Below are positions 1-39,188 of a stretch of DNA of 64,000 nt, in pieces. Origin of the DNA: Sciurus carolinensis (taxonomy: Eukaryota > Chordata > Mammalia > Rodentia > Sciuridae); assembly GCF_902686445.1 (NCBI RefSeq), contig NC_062229.1:2319003-2383002 (forward strand), read 5' to 3'. Positions within the stretch are counted from its first letter, which is position 1. Each line of letters starts with the position of its first letter. Under the pieces are notes generated by a model that worked only from the letters and a program-made list of their open reading frames with translations, did not search any database and was not told the DNA's origin. The position numbers were made by a program, and so were the translations under genes.

Positions 1-1
1 C

Positions 2-166
2 ATACTGGCGCTGGGCAGTTCAACAAGGGAGCTGGACAACTCGACCCTGGTCCTGGGCAACTCGACGGAGGAGCTGGGCCCGGCCACCCTGCTGGACTGG
101 GTGGCGCCTGAGCCGGTGCTCAGCACAGGACGGGCAGGGTTGGAGGTGGCGGGGGAGGAACTGTGA
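2..166 (+). CDS. CREB3L3: CREB3L3 (CREBH), C-terminal end of last coding exon (partial)
   Basis: Only the last 54 codons and the TGA (164-166) are present; the exon begins before the window. The frame read from position 2 is open and ends in Glu-Glu-Leu. It carries two N-S-T glycosylation sequons (DNST and GNST) and the stretch [12 protein letters not shown], as expected for the ER-luminal tail of CREB3L3. CREB3L3 is a liver/intestine bZIP factor held in the ER membrane, cleaved in the Golgi, and active on acute-phase and lipid genes. The bZIP and membrane segment are outside the window. Identity rests on this tail plus its position directly tail-to-tail with SIRT6, as in human 19p13.3. The end is certain, the name fairly so. 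Confidence 0.75.
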   Translation: MLALGSSTRELDNSTLVLGNSTEELGPATLLDWVAPEPVLSTGRAGLEVAGEEL

Positions 167-531
167 GCATCCCCCGGATGTGCCTCCAAGTCCCTCTGCC
201 AGGGCACTTTGGGGTGCTAAATGGACAGCGAGGCCCAGGCAGCAGAGGCGAGGCCAGACTCTGGTGGACACACTCATCCGCAGGGACTGACGGGCGGAAA
301 CTGGGCCAGGGTGTGGCCTCCAAGCCTGAGAAATAACAGAGACCCAGGCCCACGGCTGGCTGCCTGCGGCTGACTCCGTCCCAGAGGGCAAAAGCCCCGG
401 CCACCCCCCGCCCCTGGCCTCCCTGGGGCACTGGGGAAGGGAGCGGCCCAGCCTGCAGGGACCCTGGACTTCTGGACTTCAGAGTGGCCACAGCTCACAA
501 CCGCCCCTTTTCTAAGACTGCTGCGACCTTT

Positions 532-537
532 AATAAA
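532..537 (+). terminator. CREB3L3: Poly(A) signal AATAAA of CREB3L3
   Basis: A canonical AATAAA lies 366 nt after the CREB3L3 stop codon, giving a 3'UTR of about 390 nt. Cleavage is expected around 550-560. Confidence 0.8.
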
Positions 538-559
538 GTATTTTGACAGAACACGGCTG

Positions 560-1045
560 GTGTGGGGGCTAAAGCAGATTTTGGGGTCCTCTGAATGGAG
601 GTGGTGAGGGTGGGGCTCTCCAAGCGCAGCTTCAGCACCTTGGAGAACGGTGCGGAGCAGGGCACCTGTTCCCAGGAGCAGAGAAGCAGGACCTGGGGAC
701 CCAGGACGCCTCTCCAGCCTATCCGTGGAGGGGCTGCGCTTCGCACTCGGCTTATTTTAGGATGAGAAAAGCGAAGCATCGGAAGTGACCAGGCCCAGGT
801 CACAGGCAAGGCAGGAGGATGGAACCTGCCCCAGCCCCACCCCCACCCTGCAGGCTGTGCGCAGGCGCCAGATCTGGCGGCAGAGGGCAAAATCAAAGAA
901 GATCCTGCAAAGGAAGACTATACCCACCACCCTGGCCGCGCCCAGCCAGTGCCGGGCCTCGGAATGGGCGGGTGGGGCAGGGGGCGGGACTTATCCCTTC
1001 TCTGGGCCTCCCTACTGCTGCATGAAGGGACCGAAACAAGCTCAG
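560..1045. other. Short gap between convergent CREB3L3 and SIRT6 3' ends
   Basis: About 490 bp separates the two poly(A) sites. I see no gene, no clear repeat and no splice-consistent open frame here; open frames in both directions come from GC-rich sequence. Confidence 0.6.
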
Positions 1046-1066
1046 GTGCAAGGAAGGAGTTCTGTT

Positions 1067-1072
1067 TTTATT
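1067..1072 (-). terminator. SIRT6: Poly(A) signal AATAAA of SIRT6
   Basis: TTTATT on the plus strand reads AATAAA on the SIRT6 strand, 466 nt after the stop codon. Cleavage is expected near 1050. The resulting 3'UTR of about 490 nt is of the usual size for this gene. Confidence 0.85.
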
Positions 1073-1538
1073 GCATCGAAGACGTCGCGGGGCCAGGTGG
1101 GCCCTCTCCCCGCAGCCCTGCAGTCCGGGGGGAGGTCTGGCTTCCCTCGGGGAGGGTCCCTGAAGGCGGCTTTGGAGACAGATCAAGAGCGGAAGAGGAG
1201 TGGGGAGTGTGCAGCATCCCAGGGGGACCCGAGGGCCGAGGGAGCTCATCCCCATTTACGCTGGAGAAGGGAGGAGGGCGTCGAGCCACCCGCTCCCCCG
1301 AAGTCCTGAGTTGGAGGCCGGGGCAGAGGGGCAGCAGGCCCGGGGCTGGCTCTGCAGGCTGGCTCTTCCCGGGTTCATCAGAGAGGCCCAAGAGCCACCC
1401 CCACAGTGGAGGGCCCACCTGACCTGGGTCTGGAGTCCTGCTTCAGTGCCCTGAGGTCCCCAAGGGACAGATACAGGTGATAGTGAGATGTAAGAAAAGG
1501 AGTCCATGGTTTCTAGAAGCCCCGGTCTGTGGCCCTGG

Positions 1539-9344
<7,806 letters not shown>

Positions 9345-9460
9345 AGCTGATCAGGTTTCAGAGCCGAGCAAGCGCTGGAAGCTGTCGGTGCGAGCTCGTG
9401 GCCCAGCTGGAAGTGGGTAACCGGAGCCGCATTGGGCGCAGGGCCCTGGAGCTGCAGGAG
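9345..9460 (+). CDS. ANKRD24: Candidate upstream ANKRD24 exon (in-frame N-terminal extension)
   Basis: An acceptor CCGCTCAG (ending 9344) and a donor GAG|GTAGGA (9461) bracket 116 nt. The frame ends exactly at a codon boundary and joins in frame to 11201-11236, which is itself open (VAWEKEEHQTLA) before the usual ANKRD24 Met at 11237. The joined peptide contains GNRSRIGRRALELQE followed by VAWEKEEHQTLA, a charged helix-like stretch. There is no ATG in this frame in the exon or back to the in-frame TGA at 9230-9232, so a still earlier exon would have to supply the start. It could instead be 5'UTR. Confidence 0.45.
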
Positions 9461-10775
9461 GTAGGAGAGGAAGAGAGTGAGGGAGGCCCGGGGTAGAGGC
9501 TCCCGTAGGGCCAGGAGCCCTGGGGGAGAAGGGAGAGGCTCGTGGGAGTTCCAGCCTCAAGGAGCCCCGACACCTGCGTGCGCGTTCCTAGCACTGCCTT
9601 CCCGCGGGCGATACCTGGCTGGAGACGCCTGTCCTGTCGCATCCTGGCTGCCCACCACGTTCTCCTTGCTTACCATCATCTCTTCCAGGAAGCCGCTCCC
9701 TAAAATCAGAGGGCCCTGCCTGTCCCCGGCTGCTGACCCCCTCCTGCCCAGGCAAGGCGCGGGCCTCTCTCCTGCTGTCTTATCACGCCCACTTGGGTGG
9801 GATGCAGGAATGGGCGGGGGGCGGTGGTGAGTGAGCAGTGCGCTTGGTGCAGGGGTGACTAGAAGAACCGGTGGGTGGGTGAGAGTGAACAGATGGCCAG
9901 GCGGCAGGTGGGCAGCTGGGTGTGGAGATGGTGGGGAGGGAGATGGTGGCTGGACGGCGGGATGGACCTGTGGTGAAGCATGGCTGAGGGTGCTGAGGCA
10001 CCATGACGAGATGCGTGAGTGGGGCTGGCGAGGGGCCAGCTCACGGTGGGAGAGTGGACGTGCACCGGCGCCCAGCAGCGGGAGGACTGGGGGAGTGGTG
10101 GGCAGGCGATTGCACCGCTCCCTGCTGGAGGGCAGACGAGGAAGCGCCTCCAAGGGGACCCATCCAGGACTCCAGGAGCCCCTTGCACACTGGCAACCCC
10201 TCCAGCTGCTCCTGCCTGGCCGCCTCAGCCACGGGTGCACGGAAGGGACCAGGCCTGTGCACGTGCAGGCACGTGGCCATTGCTCAGACCCCTGATGTGC
10301 AAGGGGCTACCATTGGCCCAGGGAACAGACTGACCTAGGGGCTGAGCTGTGAGGAGGTTCTCTCACTGCAGAGGGGCCTCAGCCCTGGGGCCAGTGCTCC
10401 AGAAGCCCCTGCTGGGGCAGGACCAGCCCAGCCCTGCCTCCCAGCCGAGCCAGGGCAGAGGCAGACGAAGAGACCCAGCTCGGGGAGGGCTGCTAATTTC
10501 GGGAGTCAGAGCCCTTCCTGGAAGTGAGAGGCAAAGTTGATTGAAGCATGGGATTTTGGAACTGGGTTGTGAAGGATGAATAGGAGTTTATCAGAGAAGT
10601 GGAAGAAAGTCAGTCTTGACAACAGTAACCACACAGGTAAAAGCTTGGAGACCAACTTGATCTGCACAGCCAAATGAAGTACTGCTGAAGTACCTTTACT
10701 GAGCCCCTACTGTTTGCCAGACTATGCTAAGGACCTCTCTGGAATTTGACCACCAGTTGGTCCAGTAGAAAATAT

Positions 10776-10970
10776 TGCCGGGCACAGTGGTCACACCTAT
10801 TATCCCAGTTGCTCAGGAGGCTGAGGTGGAAGGATCATAAGTTTGAGACCAGTCTCAGCAACTCTGTGAGGCTCTGTCCAAAATAAAAAATAAAAAGGGA
10901 GCTGGGGTGTGACTCAGTGGTAGATTGCCTCTAGGCTCAATCCCTAGTACAAAAAAAAAAAAAAAAAAAA
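10776..10970 (+). repeat. B1-dID-type dimeric SINE
   Basis: B1-like left half (CAGGAGGCTGAGGTGG), A-rich linker, ID-like right half (GCTGGGGTGTGACTCAGTGG) and a poly(A) tail of about 20 at 10951-10970. Near complete; ANKRD24 intron 1, sense orientation. Confidence 0.9.
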
Positions 10971-11236
10971 GAATTGTCTCCCTCATTTTATAGACGAGGG
11001 AGGTGAAACTCAGAGAGGGCAAATAACCTGCCAAAGGATGCATAGCAGGTAGGAGATGGAGCAGGTCCCTTTCTTGCTCCAGGGGCCAGAAGTGCCCAGG
11101 GAGAAGTGGAGGAAGTGGTCCTCTTTCAGAGGGGAGGCAGCTAAACTGCCACCCACCAGGACTGGTGTCCCTCACCCTATTCCACCCCTGCCCTTCCCAG
11201 GTGGCCTGGGAGAAGGAGGAACACCAGACGCTGGCA

Positions 11237-33035
<21,799 letters not shown>

Positions 33036-33295
33036 GGCCAGGAGGCTGCACGGCCCCCAGGCTCAGAACCCAGGCCCCGCAGCCGCCCCTCAGACCAGCA
33101 GCTCCTGCCCCCCAGGGTGACGGGGCTTGTCAGTCACTCGGAGACCAGCCTGGGACCCTCCCTGACTGGCCCTAGTGGCTCCATCACCCAACCTCGTCGC
33201 TGCACACTGTGGTCAGTCTGGTGTCCCCTCCCTGCCCACGGGAGCATCTGTGACTCCTGTGTCCTCCCAGGTCCCATCACCAACACCAGTGCAGA

Positions 33296-33301
33296 AATAA
33301 A
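33296..33301 (+). terminator. ANKRD24: Poly(A) signal AATAAA of ANKRD24
   Basis: Canonical AATAAA 260 nt after the ANKRD24 stop codon; cleavage expected near 33320. Confidence 0.85.
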
Positions 33302-33469
33302 AGATTCTGTGCACAGGACAAACGCACACGTGGCCTGATTGCCAGGCGTCTGCAGCAGGGCCGGGAAGGGTGGCCAGGCTCCATAGTGCAGCCTTCAAAC
33401 AAACAAGAGCTGGCCGCTGGCGCTCACGGGCCCTGGGTTCCTCCAGCCCTGGAAACGGAAACAGCAGAA

Positions 33470-33660
33470 GCCAGGGGCCATGGCCACGCCTGTGATCCAA
33501 GCAACTCAGAGGCCCAGGCAGGAGGATCACAGGTTCCCGGGCAGCCTCAGCAACAGTGAGACCCTGTCTCTAAGTGAAAAGTAAAAAGGGCTGGGGCTGG
33601 GGCTCCCTGGTAGGGCACCCCTGGGTTCAGTCCCCGGTTCAAAAAATAAAATAAAATAAG
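33470..33660 (+). repeat. B1-dID-type dimeric SINE
   Basis: 'GGCCATGGCCACGCCTGTGA', 'CAGGCAGGAGGATCACAGG', an ID half with 'CACCCCTGGGTTCAGTCCCC' and an (AAAAT)n tail. Confidence 0.85.
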
Positions 33661-33799
33661 ATCCAACAACGGGCACGGTCTCTGATGTCAGAGGCCGCAC
33701 CTCTTCCTGACCGGCACCACCGGCACCTCCAGATCCAACCCGTCCGCTCTCCTGTACTGGAACTGGGCCCAGGCAAGGGCTCTGCCCCTGACTCCATCC

Positions 33800-33935
33800 C
33801 GGCCCTTTTTAGTCTGCGTTTTGAGACAGGGTCTCACTGAGTTGCCCAGCCTGGCCTCAAACTTGCCATCCTTCAGCCTCGGCCTCCTGAGTTGCTGGGA
33901 TGACATCTGTGCCACAGTGCCTGCCAGCTTTCCTC
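33800..33935 (-). repeat. B1-like SINE (antisense, monomer)
   Basis: 'TTTTGAGACAGGGTCTCACT' to 'GTTGCTGGGATGACATCTGT' on the plus strand. Confidence 0.8.
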
Positions 33936-34388
33936 GAGAATCTCACTTCCTACCTGGGTCTCATCCCAGGCAGGGGCTCGGGGGCTGACCCGGCCTCTCC
34001 CGATCCCTCCTGCAAATCCCCGGAAATCCCCGAGGGCTCCTGGCTCTTTTCAGCTAAGGGAGAGGAGGCAGGGTGTGGCTGGGAATTTCCTGGTGGTGTC
34101 CAGCCTGTCCCTGGGGGTTTCCTTGTGTCCAGGTCAGGCACCATGGGCAGGAGGGTCTCAGCTGACCCCAGACACCCAGGAAGCATGCAGAATATGGGGC
34201 GCTGCTTCTCCGGGGCCAGGGCTCCTGGTCGCTGTGGCCCGAGCCTAGTGTGGGCAGGGGAGGCTGTCCCCGGCCCGAGTGGGCCACAGCTCTGCCCTGC
34301 TGCTGGTCCCCGCAGCTCTGCGGTCTGTCGGCCCCTCTGCCTATCTCTTCTCTGAGTCCCTCTCTGTCACTTCTCAGGAGTCTCTATT

Positions 34389-34745
34389 TCCATCTCTCTC
34401 CTCTGTCCCTCAGTCCCCACCTGCATCCTCCTGTCCCTTCTCTGACTCCATCTCTCCTCTGTCCCTGGTCCCCACCTGCGTCCTCCTGTCCCTTCTCTGA
34501 CTCCATCTCTCCTCTGTCCCTGGTCCCCACCTGCGTCCTCCTGTCCTTTCTCTGACTCCATCTCTCCTCTGTCCCTCGGTCCCCACCTGCGTCCTCCTGT
34601 CCCTTCTCTGACTCCATCTCTCCTCTGTCCCTGGTCCCCACCTGCGTCCTCCTGTCCCTTCTCTGACTCCATCTCTCCTCTGTCCCTGGTCCCCACCTGC
34701 GTCCTCCTGTCCCTTCTCTGACTCCATCTCTCTCCTCTCTTTATC
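34389..34745. repeat. 55 bp minisatellite upstream of EBI3
   Basis: About six copies of a C/T-rich 55 bp unit (unit starts at TCTGACTCCA: 34441, 34496, 34551, 34607, 34662, 34717; one copy is 56 bp). Each has CCCCACCTGCGTCCTCCTG. Copies are nearly identical, so it is young or homogenised and likely length-variable. Confidence 0.95.
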
Positions 34746-34829
34746 TCTGAGACTCCTTCCTCTCCCCTGTCCCTCTGTCTGTCTGTCCCTCTGGGTGTCT
34801 TCTTCCCCCTCCCTGGGGATCCCCCACCC

Positions 34830-35146
34830 CCACTGTGCTGGCGGAAGGAAGGGAAGGAGCTCGGAGCCCAGCCCGCGTGCTGGGAAAGGCCACTGGGTCA
34901 CTTCTCCCTTTCGGGGCCTCCTTCCCTGCCCCACCCCCAGCCCTCCGCCGCCTGCGCCCACAGCGGCCAGTGAAGCGGGCTGGGGATTCCACCGCCTTTG
35001 CTCATCTCTCCACTGGCCCCAAACCGGCCAGTGAGTCAGACCCGGGAAGGGAGGCTGGGTGGCGGGCTGGGCCTTCCCCGGCCGGTCCCCGTGCCCTGCC
35101 TCCTGCCAAGCCTCACAGCAGACCCTGCAAGCACATCACCACAGCC
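34830..35146 (+). promoter_or_regulatory. EBI3: EBI3 promoter/5'UTR region
   Basis: Upstream of the EBI3 ATG there is a kappaB-like GGGGATTCC (34982-34990, about 157 bp before the ATG) and a purine-rich run GCGGAAGGAAGGGAAGGAG near 34840 with GGAA cores suited to PU.1/ETS proteins. EBI3 is known to be induced through NF-kappaB and PU.1 in myeloid cells; the sites here fit but are only consensus matches. No TATA box was identified. Confidence 0.5.
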
Positions 35147-38100
35147 ATGGCCCTGAGGCTCCTGCTGGCCCTGGCCGTCTGGGCAGGCTCATCCTGTGGT
35201 GGGACGGAAGGTGAGTGGGCCCCGGGGTGGACGCCTCGCCCTTGCCTGTTTGGAGTGGGGTGGGAGCACAGGCCAGCCGCATGCCCCTGTGGGACGGGCC
35301 GCCTTCACACTGGATGGACAGGAAACAGACCCGGGAGCCAAACCCATCCCAGGGTGCGGGCCAGGAAGGGGGGCCACAGCCTGCAGCTCCTGGTCAGCCG
35401 TCCCTGTCCTCACCCGCGGGTTACGACCACTGCAGGTCAAAAGGCTAGGCAGGAAGTTGCCGCTGTGCTGGACACGCAAGCGCTTCCTAAAGAGCAGGGC
35501 CAGCCCCCCACATGGCCCTGGCGGGAGATGGCCTGGCGTCTGCGGGTTGGGCTGGGGCTGGACACAGACCCCCACCACGTCCTACCAAGGGCGACCTGGG
35601 TCCTGGTCCCAGCTCCACTCCAGGGAGAAATCAGCACCTGCGCTCAGCGGGGACACGCGCACCCGCGCTCCAGAGCAGAACCGCGGAGGGAGGGGAGGTG
35701 GCTGAGCCTCTGGTCCCTTCACTCCCGCCCCTGCTCACTCCCTTATGTGGCGCCTACGGTGTGGCGGCTCTGACCCTGTCCTCTCTTCCTCTGGGGGCCC
35801 AGTGGCTCCAAGCCAGCCCCGGGTGCAATGCCGCGCCTCCAGATACCCAGTTGCTGTGGACTGCTCCTGGACCCTGCCGCCGGCTCCCAATTGCACGGGG
35901 GCCACGTCCTTCATTGCCACGTACAGGTCAGCCGGGCTGGAAGGGCTCCGGGAGGCAACGGGCTTCTGGGAGAGGCGAGAGCTCTGGCTGCAATTCCCTT
36001 GGAGACCCACATCCCGAACCCCAACCCCTGGAATTCCAGAGCAGCCTGGTCCCATAGAAATGCACTCCCTATGAGGCCACAGTGCCTGCCACAGGCCGCC
36101 CACGCACTTCAGAACCTTCTAGCAGCAGCATTAAATCCGTGTAAACAGCCAGGCAGGTCCACTCACCTGCAACCCAGTGACTGGGGAGGCTGAGGCAGGA
36201 GGATGGCAAGTTCAAGGCCAGCCTCGGTGTGGCTCAGTGGCACTGCACCCTGGGTTCTATCCCCAGTACCATGGTGAGGTGGGGAACCAGCTGGGCACGC
36301 TGCCCACACCTGTCATCCCAGCTCCTTGGGAGGCTGAGGTGGGAGGATCGCAAGTTCAAGACCAGCTGAGGCAACTCGGGGAGACCCGGTCCCAAAATAA
36401 AATATAAAGGGGTGGCATGGCTCAGTGGTCACTGCTTGCCCAGCCTGTGTGAGGTCCCGGCTGCGACCCCAGCGCCTCCCCCACAACAGCACAGAACCCG
36501 CAGCTGCTGTAGAGAGCACGGCCGGGCCTGGCCAGTCCAGCATCCACAGCCCACCATTCCGGGCTGCCCAGGTCCAAGGTGCTGACTGCCGTCCAGAGTC
36601 CCCAGTCTGTGACCCTGCTGACCTGCCCAGTTTGGGCTCCACCAGGTGGAACGTGTAGAACCCAGACCCCTGCAGTGTTACTGAAACCCTGGGTCACAGC
36701 GGGACCCCAACCAGGGCTGCGCCTGCTCCCGCCTCATTGGGGTCCCGCTGAGGCCCTCCTGGTGTCGCCTGTGCAGGTTGGGAGTGGCCGCCCAGGGGCA
36801 GAGCCGGCCCTGCCTCCAGCCGACCCCCGAGGCCACCTGCTGCACCATCCGCGACGTCCAGCTCTTCTCCCTGGCGCCCTATGTGCTCAATGTCACGGCC
36901 GTGCACCCGGGGGGCGCCAGCAGTGGCTTCGCCCCCTTCGTGGCAGAGCACGTCAGTAAGTGCGGCGGCGCACACTCCCACCACTGACCCCGGCCCTCAC
37001 TCTGGCTTGTCCACCCCTTCTCGGGCCACCTCCACCTCCGCCTGCGGCCCAGTCCCGTCCTCTCACCTGGTCCCTGCTCCACCCTCGTGCCCATGGTCCG
37101 TCCTCCCCATAGCAGCCACCTGAGGGCGCCCTGAGCCCGGCCCTCCTTCTGACCCACAGCCTTCAGGGTCAAAGGTGAAGTCCCTTCAGCAGCCCTCAGG
37201 GCCCCCGCACGACCTGCCCGTCCTCTCCCTGCCTCCCTCCTCTCTTCCCTCCCCTCTGCTCCAGCCGCTTGGGCTTCTCATTGCACCTCCAGCTCATCAG
37301 GTTTGTCCTGCCTCAGGGCCTTTGCACTGCCTGTGCCCTGTGCCTGGAGCACCTTCCCCCAAATGTTCCCATGTCTCCACAACTTCTTTCACTTCCTTCA
37401 GGTCTCTGCTCAGATGTCACCTCACGTGAGGCCTCTCAAGTATGTTAGTAACTGAAGCAGTGGCACAAGCCTGCAATTCCTGCGACTAGGGAGGCTGAGG
37501 CAGGGATCGCAAATTTAAGGCCAGTCTGGGCAATATGGCAAGTCCCCATTTCAAACAAAATTTTTTTCCAACGCTCATTATTAAAAATTGGTGGAGTTTA
37601 GTAAAAACAGTCGGGCAGTTCCACAGAGGGAACGTAGGGCCACCACATTACCCCGCATTCCACTCTTGGGCGTCCAGTCAAGAGAAGTGAAAACAGCCAC
37701 AAAAAGTTCTCGGTGCTCAGGGCACAGAGAAGAGGCAGGCCAGCCCAGCCGTTCCCTGCAGATGACCGAGGCACACAGTGGTCCATCTGTGCCCAGAGCA
37801 TCCTCGCCATGGCAGGAGCGAGGTGGCAGCTGCAGTGTGCATGGACCCGAGGACCTTGTGGTCAGTGAGAGTCACACACACAAGGCCACCGCGTGTGACT
37901 CCAGTGGCAGGGAACGTCCAGGAGAGTCCAGGGCCTGACGTGGACCCGCAGCGCAGGGCCGGGAGGGCGGGGAGGGCTTGGTGGCTGCTGGACGCCAGCG
38001 TCCTCCTCTCCCGTGGTGAGTGCGAGGGTCCGACTCCCACTTCTGCTGCACGCAGCCTGCACCTGTCCTCTTCCTGACGTCGTGAGCTCCAGAGGACAGC

Positions 38101-39188
38101 AGTGGGCAGTGCAGGTCACCGCTGCGTCCTGAGTCGGGCAGTGGTGGGCGCGTGGGAAGCTCTTGGTGGGTGAATGACCCTGCCTCCTGCTGACCCCACA
38201 GTCAAACCGGATCCCCCTGAGGCCGTGCACCTGAGCCCCCTCCCTGGGCAGCGTCTGCAGGTGCGGTGGGCGCCCCCGCGGTCCTGGCCCTTCCCGGAGC
38301 TCTTCTCACTCAAGTATTGGATCCGCTACAAGCGTCAGGGAGCCTCCCGCTTCCGCCAGGTGAGGACGAGGGGAGCGCAGGAGGCTGGGGGCGCCCGGGC
38401 CCTGAACTCAGCGCGGGGTCACTAGGTGTGAGTAGAGGCACCCAGCAAGCCCAGTGCTGGCGTTGACCAGAGCCAAAGCAGGGGCGCCCACAGCGTGGGC
38501 ACCGCACCTGGAGCCCTGGGCAGCGCCCAGGGAGGACGACGGTCGGGACAGGGTCCCAGCCAGGGGGCACTGCATGGCTGCCACGTCCACAGGGCCAGTG
38601 CGGTCCAGAGGGATCGCTGCGGCCCAGCACCAAGATCCCGAGGTGAGGACCCAGAGGGGCCCTGGGTGTGAAGAGGGTCTGTCACTCCAGCGAAGCACCT
38701 GAGGCCGCACTTCACAGGAAGAGAGGCCCCAGGGCGAGGCTGCAGCTGGGATGGCCCACAGGGCGGCGGACAGGGAGCCCTGTGTGTCCCTTAGTCCCCA
38801 GGGAGCCCCACGGCTCACCTCCCAAAGCCGCGCCCTCATCCCACCCCTCCCATAGGCTCACACGGGAACCCTTGGAGGACGCTGAAGCCGGGCGCCAAAC
38901 ACACCGGGGCCACAGGCCGTGCCGTGTGGGGCCCGCGGTCGGGACGGGCATCGGAGCGCAGGGCTGGCGGCTGCAGGGCCACTCTGTGCAGGGCCCCACC
39001 CAGCTCCTCACATGGGGCCTTCCCTCTGCTCACAGGTGGGGCCCATTGAAGCCACGTCCTTCACCCTCAGAGCCGCGAGGCCCCGCGCCCGGTACTGCGT
39101 CCAGGTGGCAGCCCAGGACCTCATGGACTACGGGGAGCCCAGCGACTGGAGTCTCCCTGCCGCTACCCCCATGACCCTGCGCTTGTAG
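35147..39188 (+). CDS. EBI3: EBI3, beta subunit of IL-27 and IL-35
   Basis: Five coding exons: 35147-35210, 35803-35926, 36777-36955, 38202-38359 and 39036-39188 (TAG). Continuous frame, 225 aa (human 229). EBI3 is a secreted, soluble cytokine-receptor-like subunit that pairs with p28 (IL-27) or p35 (IL-35) and steers T-cell and myeloid responses. The signal peptide is MALRLLLALAVWAGSSCGG; two fibronectin-III domains follow. Domain 1 has VQCRASRYPVAVDCSWTLPP and sequons N51-C-T and N101-V-T. Domain 2 runs from IKPDPPEAVHL and ends with SDWSLPA, the WSXWS-equivalent. Position 52 (Cys in the first sequon) and position 84 (in ATCCT) are Ser in the human protein as I recall it. All splice sites are GT-AG. 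No canonical AATAAA was found in the 400 nt after the stop. Confidence 0.96.
36145..36275 (+). repeat. Internally deleted B1-dID SINE
   Basis: 'TGAGGCAGGAGGATGGCAAG' joins directly to 'GTGTGGCTCAGTGGCACTGC' and 'GGGTTCTATCCCCAGTACCA'. EBI3 intron 2. Confidence 0.75.
36285..36490 (+). repeat. B1-dID-type dimeric SINE
   Basis: 'CAGCTGGGCACGCTGCCCAC', 'GAGGTGGGAGGATCGCAAGT' and a diverged ID half 'GGGGTGGCATGGCTCAGTGG'. EBI3 intron 2, next to the preceding copy. Confidence 0.85.
37280..37435 (+). mobile_element. LINE-2 3' end fragment
   Basis: 'CAGGGCCTTTGCACTGCCTG', 'TTCCCCCAAATGTTCCCATG' and 'TTCAGGTCTCTGCTCAGATG' match the well-known L2 3' end. EBI3 intron 3. Confidence 0.75.
37446..37570 (+). 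repeat. B1-like SINE monomer
   Basis: 'CTAGGGAGGCTGAGGCAGGG' to an A/T-rich end; no ID half. EBI3 intron 3. Confidence 0.75.

Larger units (their letters stand above)
33320..35146. other. ANKRD24-EBI3 intergenic region
   Basis: It holds two SINEs (33470-33660 and 33800-33935), about 450 bp of unremarkable sequence, a 55 bp minisatellite (34389-34745) and the EBI3 promoter region. No gene found. Confidence 0.6.

Noticed and set aside
34367..34961. Repetitive minus-strand open frames (Arg/Glu/Gly-rich, periodic)
   Set aside because: Produced by the 55 bp minisatellite. Since 55 is not a multiple of 3, the same peptide appears in all frames, which is not how a coding repeat evolves.
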